This document shows positions 33,639-39,743 of a stretch of 39,743 bases of DNA, one piece after another. Below the pieces are notes generated by a model. The model was not told the origin of the DNA and searched no databases. It worked only from the letters and a program-made list of their open reading frames with translations. A program made the translations under genes and the position numbers. How positions within the stretch are numbered: position 1 is the stretch's first letter; each line of letters opens with the position of its first letter. Source of the DNA: Sphaerimonospora mesophila NBRC 14179 = JCM 3151 (GTDB taxonomy: Bacteria > Actinomycetota > Actinomycetes > Streptosporangiales > Streptosporangiaceae); assembly GCA_001552515.1 (NCBI GenBank), contig BCRI01000065.1, positions 1 through 39,743 of the forward strand, read 5' to 3'.

Positions 33639-33652
33639 TGGGAGCGCTCCCA
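33639..33652. promoter_or_regulatory. CebR-type operator between two convergent genes
   Basis: TGGGAGCGCTCCCA, identical to the operator known for CebR, lies 42 bases after the kinase stop and 43 bases from the alpha-glucosidase stop. There is no start codon to serve nearby, so it may be an auxiliary site for looping, a roadblock, or a relic. Confidence 0.75.
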
Positions 33653-33695
33653 TGCAACTTTCATTGGTTCAGGCCTCACCATCGGCAGGCAAGGT

Positions 33696-35279
33696 CTACG
33701 GAATTCGACCCAGCCAGACGGCGGTGTCCGAGGGGAGCCGTGCGCCGTCCAGCGGGCCGCTCGCCAGCAGGACGGACTCGTGCGGCGGCAGTTCGACGGA
33801 CGCAGAACCGAGGTTGACCACGCAGATCAGCCCCGAGTCGCGTGTGAAGGCCAGCACGTCGTCGCCGAGCGGCAGCCAGGACAGTGTGCCGTCCCCGAGC
33901 AGTTCGCGGCGGATCCGCAGGGCCGACCGGTACAGGCTGAGCATCGAGCCGGGGTCGGCCTGCTGGGCCTCGACCGTGAGATCGCGCCACGTCGCAGGCT
34001 GGGGCAGCCAGGGAGTGCCGGTGCCGTACCCGAACGGCGGCTCGGTCCCCGACCACGGCAGCGGCACGCGGCAGCCGTCGCGCCCGCGGACCGTGCGGCC
34101 CGAACGCTCCCACATCGGATCGTCGATCAGCTCCTCCGGGATGTCCTCGACCTCGTTCAGGCCGAGTTCCTCACCCTGGTAGACATAGACGCTGCCCGGC
34201 AGCGCCATCGCGAGCAGAGCGGCGGCCCGCGCCCGGCGGCGGCCGAGCTCCAGGTCTGCGGGCATGCCGTCCCTGCGCTCCGCATTGTCCCAGGAGGTGA
34301 CGGCCCTGCCGTAGCGGGTGACGGGACGGGCGACGTCGTGGTTGGACAGCACCCAGGTCGCGGGCGCGCCGAGCGGGAGGTGCGTGGTGAGCGTGAGGTC
34401 GATGCCGGCCCGCAGCGCGGCCGGCTCCCACGCGCTCGACAGGAAGTCGAAGTTGAACGCCGTGTGGAGCTCGTCCGGGCGCAGGTAGTTGGCGAACCGC
34501 TCCTGGTCGGGCAGCCACACCTCGCCGATCAGGATCCGCCCGCCATAGGAGTCCGACACCCGCCGCCACTCGCGGTAGATGTCGTGGACGCCGTCGTGAT
34601 CGGTGTACGACTCCTCGACGCTGTCGAGGTCCTTGACCAGGACGGCCGCCGAGTCGATGCGCACGCCGTCCACGCCCCGGTCGAACCAGAAGCGAAGGAC
34701 GTCGAGGAACTCCTCGCGCACCTCGGGGTTGTCCCAGTTGAAGTCCGGCTGCTCCGGGGCGAACAGGTGCAGGTACCACTCGCCGTCGGGAACCCGGGTC
34801 CACGCCGGGCCGCCGAAGATCGACTGCCAGCCGTTCGGCGGCCCGCCCCCGACACCGGGACGGAACCAGAACCGCTCCCGGGCCTTCGAACCGGGACCGG
34901 CCGCCAGCGCCTCCCGGAACCAGGCGTGCCGGTCCGAGGCGTGGTTGGGTACGACGTCGATGATCACGCGGATACCCAGGCCGTGGGCCTCCTCGATCAG
35001 CTTCTCGGCCTCGGCCAACGTGCCGAAGACCGGCTCGATGCTCCGGTAGTCGGCGACGTCATAGCCGCCGTCCGCCATCGGGGACGGATACCACGGGTTG
35101 AGCCAGATGGCGTCGACGCCGAGATCCGCGAGGTACGGCAGGCGTGACCGGAGCCCCGACAGATCCCCCGTGCCGTCGCCGTTGCCGTCGGCGAAACTGC
35201 GCAGGTAGACCTGGTAGATCGCGGCCCCTCGCCACCATTCGGAGTCCGAGACCGTCCTCGGGGACGTGTTGGCGGGCAT
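33696..35279 (-). CDS. GH13 alpha-glucosidase (oligo-1,6-/alpha-1,4-glucosidase type)
   Basis: The 527-residue enzyme starts with WWRGAAIYQVYLRSFADGNGDGTGDL, the opening of GH13 subfamily alpha-glucosidases. It has DVVPNHASDRHAWF (108-121), nucleophile Asp209 in DGVRIDSA, acid Glu253 in IGEVWLP and Asp315 in LSNHDVARP. It has no signal peptide, so it acts in the cytosol on imported oligosaccharides such as maltose-, isomaltose- or trehalose-like sugars. It is the last gene after the binding protein and two permease genes, 36 bases from the second permease. AAGGAG precedes ATG 35279 at a longer than usual distance. Confidence 0.95.
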   Translation of the reverse strand: MPANTSPRTVSDSEWWRGAAIYQVYLRSFADGNGDGTGDLSGLRSRLPYLADLGVDAIWLNPWYPSPMADGGYDVADYRSIEPVFGTLAEAEKLIEEAHGLGIRVIIDVVPNHASDRHAWFREALAAGPGSKARERFWFRPGVGGGPPNGWQSIFGGPAWTRVPDGEWYLHLFAPEQPDFNWDNPEVREEFLDVLRFWFDRGVDGVRIDSAAVLVKDLDSVEESYTDHDGVHDIYREWRRVSDSYGGRILIGEVWLPDQERFANYLRPDELHTAFNFDFLSSAWEPAALRAGIDLTLTTHLPLGAPATWVLSNHDVARPVTRYGRAVTSWDNAERRDGMPADLELGRRRARAAALLAMALPGSVYVYQGEELGLNEVEDIPEELIDDPMWERSGRTVRGRDGCRVPLPWSGTEPPFGYGTGTPWLPQPATWRDLTVEAQQADPGSMLSLYRSALRIRRELLGDGTLSWLPLGDDVLAFTRDSGLICVVNLGSASVELPPHESVLLASGPLDGARLPSDTAVWLGRIP

Positions 35280-35315
35280 GCTGAATACAACTCCTTACCG
35301 GGAAAGGCGACGGCG

Positions 35316-36314
35316 TCAGCCCTTGAGGCTGCCGGCCGTGAGACCGGCCATGATGTGCCGCTGGAAGAGGAAGAAGACGACGATCGTCGGGATACTGGCG
35401 ATCACCAGGGAGGCGACCAGCACGTTCTGCGGCATCTGCGAGGAGAGCGAGGCGATGCCGATGCTCACGGACATCTTTTCGCTGTCCGGCAGGACCAGCA
35501 GCGGCCAGACGAAGTCCCGCCAGACGTTCACGACGGTGAGGATGGAGATCACTCCGAGGATGGGCCGGGAGATCGGGATCACCACCGACCACAGGATGCG
35601 TCCGGACGACGCGCCGTCGATCTCGGCGGCTTCGAGCAGTTCCCTGGGGATCGAGTCGAAGAAGCGCTTGAGCAGGAAGACGTTGAAGCCGTTGGCCACG
35701 GCCGGCAGCCAGATCGCCCACGGGGTGTTGAGCAGATTCCAGTGGAGAAGCGGCACGTCCTTCACGGTCAGGTACGCGGGGAGCATGATGACCATGGGCG
35801 GGATCATCAGCGTCGACAGCATCATGGCCAGGACGACCTTGCCGAGCGCCGGGCGGAGCTTGGACAGGGCGTAGGCCGCAGCCACGTCGAACGTGAGGGT
35901 CAGCAGCCAGGCGCCGCCCGCGTAGACGGCCGTGTTGCCGAGCAGCCTGCCCAGGTCCAGCAGATCCCACGCCTGCAGGTAGCCGTCCAGCGAGAAGTGC
36001 GACGGCAGGAAGGTCGGTGGGATCGAGTTGAGCTCCTCGGTGGACTTCATGGCGCCGGTGAGCATCCAGTAGAACGGGAAGACGAACGCGGCGGTGAAAC
36101 TCACCAACACGGCCACCAGCACGACCCAGTAGACGATCCGGCCGCGGGCCGTATTGAGCTGGTGCGGCGACACGGCGGTGCGGAACTGCGTGTTGATCGG
36201 CTTGCGGGGCCGCCGCTGCCGGCGTCCGCTGTGCCCCTGCCGCGGGGACGTGGGCGGAATCCCGGCGGAGCGGCCCGGCATAACGGTGATGCCGGACGAC
36301 GTGACATCGGACAT
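35316..36314 (-). CDS. Carbohydrate ABC transporter permease (MalG type)
   Basis: The 332-residue protein has a cytosolic N-terminal extension of about 60 residues rich in Arg/Pro/Ser, then six membrane helices. The permease EAA loop reads ELLEAAEIDGASSGRILWSVVIPISRP (about 230-256), followed by NVWRDFVWPL and an ending KG typical of MalG proteins. GGGAG five bases before ATG 36314 sets the start. It pairs with the permease encoded 11 bases upstream; no ATPase is in this operon, so a shared MsiK-like ATPase encoded elsewhere probably energises it, as is known for Streptomyces sugar importers. Confidence 0.93.
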   Translation of the reverse strand: MSDVTSSGITVMPGRSAGIPPTSPRQGHSGRRQRRPRKPINTQFRTAVSPHQLNTARGRIVYWVVLVAVLVSFTAAFVFPFYWMLTGAMKSTEELNSIPPTFLPSHFSLDGYLQAWDLLDLGRLLGNTAVYAGGAWLLTLTFDVAAAYALSKLRPALGKVVLAMMLSTLMIPPMVIMLPAYLTVKDVPLLHWNLLNTPWAIWLPAVANGFNVFLLKRFFDSIPRELLEAAEIDGASSGRILWSVVIPISRPILGVISILTVVNVWRDFVWPLLVLPDSEKMSVSIGIASLSSQMPQNVLVASLVIASIPTIVVFFLFQRHIMAGLTAGSLKG

Positions 36315-36325
36315 GGTCACTCCCC

Positions 36326-37249
36326 TCACACCGTGTTGTCGCGCGAGACACGCAGGTAGATCGCGGAGAACACCATGAGAACGATCATGAGCATCAGGCC
36401 GAGCGCGTTGCCGCCGTTGAGGTTGCCGAAGCTGAAGGCGTACTGGTACATGAGGTAGACGACGCTGACCGTGGCGTTCTCGGGGCCGCCGCCGGTGAGC
36501 AGATAGGGCTCGATGAAGACCTGCATGGTCGCCACGATCTGCAGCAGCAGCATCACCAGCAGAATGAGCCTGGTCTGCGGGATCGTGACATGCCTGATCC
36601 GCTTGAAGAGGCCGGCGCCGTCGAGTTCGGCGGCCTCGTACAGCTCACTCGGGATGGTCTGCAGCGCGGCGAGGTAGATCAACGTGCCAGTGCCCATGTT
36701 CATCCAGGTGGAGACGATGACCAGCGAGATCAACGCGGTGCTCGTCGAGTTGAGCCACTGCAGCCCCGACAGGTGGAAGAAGCCGAGAATCTGGTTGAAC
36801 AGCCCGTAGTCGGGGTTGTAGAACCACTGGAACAGCAGGACGGCCACCGCGGGCGGCAGAATGACCGGCAGATAGACGACGAAGCGCAGGTAGGCGCGCG
36901 CGTGCCGCAACTCGTTCAGCACGATCGCGGTGATGAAGGGAATCCCGAACCCGCACACCAGGGCGAGCAAGGTGAACAGCGCGGTGTTGATCCAGGCAGG
37001 CCAGAATGCCGGGTCTTGGAGGATCGTACGGAAGTTCTCCAGCCCAACCCATTCGGGCGGATCCACGAAGTTGGTCTTCTGAAAGCTGAGGATGACCTCC
37101 CGGACCATCGGGTACCAGGAGAACAGAGCGAAACAGATCAGTGCCCCGCACAGGAAGCCGTAGGCGGTCAGGTTGCGTTTGACGGCACGCCGCAGCCTCG
37201 TCGGCTGTCCCCGCCTGCCGCTCGCTGCCGGGACGCTCGCTGTGGTCAT
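36326..37249 (-). CDS. Carbohydrate ABC transporter permease (MalF type)
   Basis: The 307-residue protein has six membrane helices, an early conserved FSWYPMVREVILSFQKTNFVDPPEWVGLENFRTIL, and the EAA loop SELYEAAELDGAGLFKRIRHVTIPQTRL (about 215-242). EPYLLTGGGPENAT is the usual periplasmic loop of MalF proteins for oligosaccharides. ATG 37249 is the chosen start. It follows the binding-protein gene across a gap with a stable hairpin and is followed closely by its partner permease gene. Confidence 0.93.
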   Translation of the reverse strand: MTTASVPAASGRRGQPTRLRRAVKRNLTAYGFLCGALICFALFSWYPMVREVILSFQKTNFVDPPEWVGLENFRTILQDPAFWPAWINTALFTLLALVCGFGIPFITAIVLNELRHARAYLRFVVYLPVILPPAVAVLLFQWFYNPDYGLFNQILGFFHLSGLQWLNSTSTALISLVIVSTWMNMGTGTLIYLAALQTIPSELYEAAELDGAGLFKRIRHVTIPQTRLILLVMLLLQIVATMQVFIEPYLLTGGGPENATVSVVYLMYQYAFSFGNLNGGNALGLMLMIVLMVFSAIYLRVSRDNTV

Positions 37250-37291
37250 CGTTGTGAATCCGTTCTCGACATGACTACTGGACGCCGATCG

Positions 37292-37335
37292 CCGGGGCGC
37301 CGGCCACACGGTGACGGCCGCGGACGGCGCCCCGG
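37292..37335 (-). terminator. Hairpin between binding-protein and permease genes
   Basis: CCGGGGCGCCG (37292-37302) and CGGCGCCCCGG (37325-37335) form a perfect 11-bp stem with a 22-base loop, 12 bases after the binding-protein stop. Such hairpins between malE- and malF-like genes lower downstream expression and protect the upstream mRNA, giving excess binding protein over permease. Confidence 0.7.
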
Positions 37336-37347
37336 ATTATCGAACGG

Positions 37348-38724
37348 TCAGCTTTTCGAGGCCAGCAGGGAGTTGACCTTCGCCTCGGCGTCGGAGAGGA
37401 GCTGATCGATGTCGGCGTCCTTCCTGGTGAGGACGGCCGACATCGGGGTGTCGAGAACCTTGTAGATCTCCTGGGCGTACGGCCCGGGCTCCGCCTTGGG
37501 CGGGATGCCCCTGGAGCCTTCCACCCATCCGGCGAACTGCGCGGCGTCGATGTTGGCGTTCGCCTTGCGCAGCTCGTCGACGGCCTGGCCGGACGGCGTG
37601 TCCGGGCGGTACAGGTCGGGGTAGGGCTGGCCGACGGTCAGGTTCGCGCCCTTGGCCCGCACATAGTCGAGCTGTCCCTTGCCGGGGGTGAGGAACTCAT
37701 ACTCGATCCACTTGAGCCCGGCCTTGATCTGCTCCGGGGTGGCCTTCGGGTTGATCATGTAGCCGGCCCCGCCGTTGAACAGGGCCTTGGCCTCGGGCTG
37801 GGCGGTGATGGCGTAGTTCTCGAACTTGCCGCCGAAGTCGTTGCGCAGCGCGATGAGCACATCGGGCGCGCCCAGCATCATGCCCATCTTGCCGCCGGCC
37901 ATCGCCTTCATCAGCGCCGGCCAGTCGATGTAGAGCTGGGAGCCCATGCTGTTGTCGACCCACCGCATCTGGTGGAGGTTCTCCAGCACGGCCTTGCCCT
38001 CGGGGGTGTTGAAGGCGGCCTTCTTGCCGTCGGGGGTGATGACCGATCCGCCCCGGCCGTAGATGGAGGCGGTGAAGTGCCAGCCCCCGACATTGTTGCC
38101 GCTGTATTCGCCGTACCCGACGTAGCCGGGACCGAGCTCGGCGATCTTCTTGGCTGCGGCCCGCACCTCGGCCCAGGTCTTGGGCGGGGTGTTCGGGTCG
38201 AGGCCGGCCTTGGTGAAGACCTCCTTGTTGTAGACGAGGCCCATGCCGTAGCCGTCGGTCGGCAGGCCGTAGATCTTGCCGTCCTTCTTGAACAGGTCGA
38301 TGGAGCTGTTGTAGTCGGGGAACGTCTTGATCTCGTCGACGTACGGCGTGATGTCGGCGGCCTGGCCGCTCTCGATCAGCCGACCCACGTTGGGGAAGTT
38401 GACGAAGAACACCGTCTCGAGATCGCCACTGGCCAGCTTGGGCTCGAACGTACGCGGGTCGTAGCAGGGGAAGGCGTCGGTGACCTTCGAAATCTTGATG
38501 TCGGGGTTCTCCTTCTGGAAGGCCGCAAGGTCCTCCTCGAAGGTCGCACGCTGTGCCTTGTTCGTTTTCGGCGGCTCGCAGTTGACCGAGATCGACACCG
38601 GCGCCGTGCCGCCGGATGCCGCGCCGGGCCTGCCGCCGTCGTCGCCGTCGTCGGAGCCACATGCCGCGGCCGCTGTCAGGGTGAGTCCCGTGACCAGCAG
38701 TAACGAGAGTTTATGGGATTTCAC
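37348..38724 (-). CDS. Carbohydrate-binding lipoprotein of the ABC transporter
   Basis: The 458-residue protein has a lipoprotein signal (KLSLLLVTGLTLTAAAAC, then GSDDGDDGG) and a family 1 solute-binding domain: FEEDLAAFQKENPDIKI, DITPYVDEIKTFPDY, GKIYGLPTDGYGMGLVYNKEVFTKAGLDPNTPPKTWAEV and GGKMGMMLGAPDVLIAL. These are hallmarks of oligosaccharide receptors (maltose, cellobiose or raffinose type). GTG 38724 has AAGGGA at good spacing. It leads the operon with the two permease genes and the alpha-glucosidase gene, which suggests an alpha-glucoside ligand. Confidence 0.94.
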   Translation of the reverse strand: MKSHKLSLLLVTGLTLTAAAACGSDDGDDGGRPGAASGGTAPVSISVNCEPPKTNKAQRATFEEDLAAFQKENPDIKISKVTDAFPCYDPRTFEPKLASGDLETVFFVNFPNVGRLIESGQAADITPYVDEIKTFPDYNSSIDLFKKDGKIYGLPTDGYGMGLVYNKEVFTKAGLDPNTPPKTWAEVRAAAKKIAELGPGYVGYGEYSGNNVGGWHFTASIYGRGGSVITPDGKKAAFNTPEGKAVLENLHQMRWVDNSMGSQLYIDWPALMKAMAGGKMGMMLGAPDVLIALRNDFGGKFENYAITAQPEAKALFNGGAGYMINPKATPEQIKAGLKWIEYEFLTPGKGQLDYVRAKGANLTVGQPYPDLYRPDTPSGQAVDELRKANANIDAAQFAGWVEGSRGIPPKAEPGPYAQEIYKVLDTPMSAVLTRKDADIDQLLSDAEAKVNSLLASKS

Positions 38725-38915
38725 TTCGTTCCCTTCTGGAACCGCTGCACCACGACACGTTGGAGCACACGGCTCAGACCGACTGGAGCGCCCCGATCCG
38801 CTCGGTTGCGAGAAACATACAGAGCCAGACAGAAGTGAGCAAGACTTTGGCTTTACCTCGCAAAAAACTGACAAGCACAGGACGGAACAGGGGCAGAGCG
38901 GTTCGGGCTTCGGCC
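38725..38915. promoter_or_regulatory. Upstream region of the sugar transporter operon
   Basis: No gene. There is no perfect GGGAGCGCTCCC box here; only a degenerate one at 38783-38796 (about 10 of 14 positions). Two inverted TTGCGAG/CTCGCAA words lie at 38806-38812 and 38857-38863, either of which could be bound by the second LacI protein encoded beyond the minisatellite. Confidence 0.35.
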
Positions 38916-38990
38916 CGGCCTCACCGGGCCCGGCTTCACAGGGCGCGGCTTCACACGGCCCGGCCTCACAGGGCCCGGCTTCACACGGCC
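38916..38990. repeat. 15-bp tandem repeat at the 3' end of the second LacI gene
   Basis: Five 15-bp units (38916, 38931, 38946, 38961, 38976) vary only at a few positions around CGGCTTCACACGGCC. The last unit encodes the C-terminal residues and the stop codon (38981-38983) of the minus-strand regulator gene; every unit carries TCA in the same place, which is TGA on the coding strand. Confidence 0.9.
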
Positions 38991-39743
38991 GGCGCGGTGG
39001 ACCCGCGCACGACGAGTTCGGGCTCGAACAGGAGTTCGTCGCCGGCTACGGGTGCCGTGTCGAGCTGCGCGGCCTCGATCTGGGCGACGAGCAGTTCGAC
39101 GGCGGCGCGGCCCATCGCCTCGATCGGCTGCCGCACGGTCGTAAGCGGTGGATCCGTGCAGTTCATCAGCGCGGAGTCGTCGTAACCGATGACGGATATG
39201 TCCCGGGGGACGGACAGGCCGGCGCGGCGCGCCGCCCGGATCGCGCCGAGGGCCAGCACGTCGCTGGCGCAGATGATGCCGGTCACCCCGCGACGCACCA
39301 TCCTGGCCGCCGCGGCGTGACCGCCTTCCAACGAGAACATCGTGTGCTCGACGTGGTACGGATCCAGCTCCAGTCTGCGGGCGGCTGCGAACGAACGGAA
39401 AGCGGCCAGCTTGCGCTGGGATGGCACATGGTCGGGCGGGCCGAGCAGCATGGCCACGTGCCGGTGCCCGAGCGCCAGCAGATGGCCGAGCGCCATCTCA
39501 GCGGCGGCCACATCGTCGCACGAGACCTGGGGGAAGCCGAGACGCTCGACGGCCGCATTGACGAGCACCGCCGGCAGCCCGCGCGCCAGGATCCGCTCGT
39601 AGTGGCCGTGCGATGCCTCGCCCTGGGCGTACTGCCCGCCCGCGAACACCATTCCCGACACCTGCTGCTGCAGCAGCAGATCGACGTAGTCCGCCTCGGT
39701 GACCCCGCCCACCGTGCGGGTGCACAGCACGGACGTGAACCCC
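38981..39743 (-). CDS. LacI-family regulator (N-terminal part outside window)
   Basis: The frame stays open to the window edge, so the helix-turn-helix is not seen. The 253 visible residues are the sugar-binding core and C-terminus: YVDLLLQQQVSGMVFAGG, DDVAAAEMALGHLLALGHRHVAMLLGPPDHVPSQRKLAAF, GVTGIICASDVLALGAIRAARRAG, ISVIGYDDSALMNCTDPPLTTVRQPIEAMGRAAVELL. This is the LacI/PurR form. It lies upstream of the transporter operon on the same strand and is the best local candidate to control it. It ends inside a 15-bp tandem repeat. Confidence 0.93.
   Translation of the reverse strand, partial: GFTSVLCTRTVGGVTEADYVDLLLQQQVSGMVFAGGQYAQGEASHGHYERILARGLPAVLVNAAVERLGFPQVSCDDVAAAEMALGHLLALGHRHVAMLLGPPDHVPSQRKLAAFRSFAAARRLELDPYHVEHTMFSLEGGHAAAARMVRRGVTGIICASDVLALGAIRAARRAGLSVPRDISVIGYDDSALMNCTDPPLTTVRQPIEAMGRAAVELLVAQIEAAQLDTAPVAGDELLFEPELVVRGSTAPAV

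Overview
The window is high-GC actinobacterial DNA. GTG starts are common, genes are chained by 4-bp ATGA/GTGA overlaps, and the families are typical of filamentous Actinobacteria: a DUF5753 helix-turn-helix regulator paired with DUF397, a Hanks kinase with a Pro/Thr-rich outer part, an ECF sigma factor fused to ABC export, and the LacI operator TGGGAGCGCTCCCA that is known from Streptomyces CebR. I infer a Streptosporangiales- or Streptomyces-like organism; the sequence alone does not fix the genus. No rRNA, tRNA, CRISPR array or transposase was seen.

Left part (1-12.0 kb). The 3' part of a PLP-dependent MocR/aminotransferase gene overlaps tail to tail with a nucleoside-hydrolase lipoprotein gene. 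Divergent from that runs a tight five-gene operon: ECF sigma factor, zinc-finger anti-sigma fused to a membrane domain, ABC ATPase and two membrane proteins. Next come an unrecognised Cys-containing protein, a 32-bp repeat rich in DnaA-box-like words, an acyltransferase-3 membrane protein, the DUF397/DUF5753 pair, a membrane-tethered solute-binding domain with a membrane partner, and a small membrane protein behind a striking 35-bp palindromic operator.

Middle part (12.0-26.7 kb). treY-treZ (trehalose from maltodextrins) carries an in-frame 30-bp minisatellite inside treZ. An eight-gene minus-strand operon (24407 to 16665) follows: membrane protein, DPM-synthase-like glycosyltransferase, CofD/YvcK-like protein, HAD phosphatase, nucleotidyltransferase, Wzx-like flippase, GT4 and GT2 glycosyltransferases. 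It looks like an undescribed phospho- or nucleotide-sugar-dependent glycan pathway, and its promoter carries a CebR-type LacI box. Facing it, after a gene-poor 0.77-kb stretch, are two secreted proteins. The second has the amphipathic Ser/Thr-rich hairpin of aerolysin/ETX-MTX2 beta-pore-forming toxins.

Right part (26.7-39.7 kb). A two-component system (kinase and OmpR-type regulator), a Thr/Pro-rich anchored protein, a DUF305 lipoprotein, and an intergenic region with dispersed GTGATCTTGC repeats, palindromes and an AT-rich island. A LacI regulator gene with an autoregulatory operator overlaps a Ser/Thr kinase gene. An oligosaccharide operon runs on the minus strand (solute-binding lipoprotein, two permeases, GH13 alpha-glucosidase), followed by a second LacI gene that leaves the window.

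The most noteworthy signals are the putative secreted pore-former and its partner, the CofD-containing glycan operon tied to a LacI box, the GTGATCTTGC intergenic repeat family, and the habit of repeats sitting exactly on the stop codons of minus-strand genes (6527, 12270, 16665, 38981).
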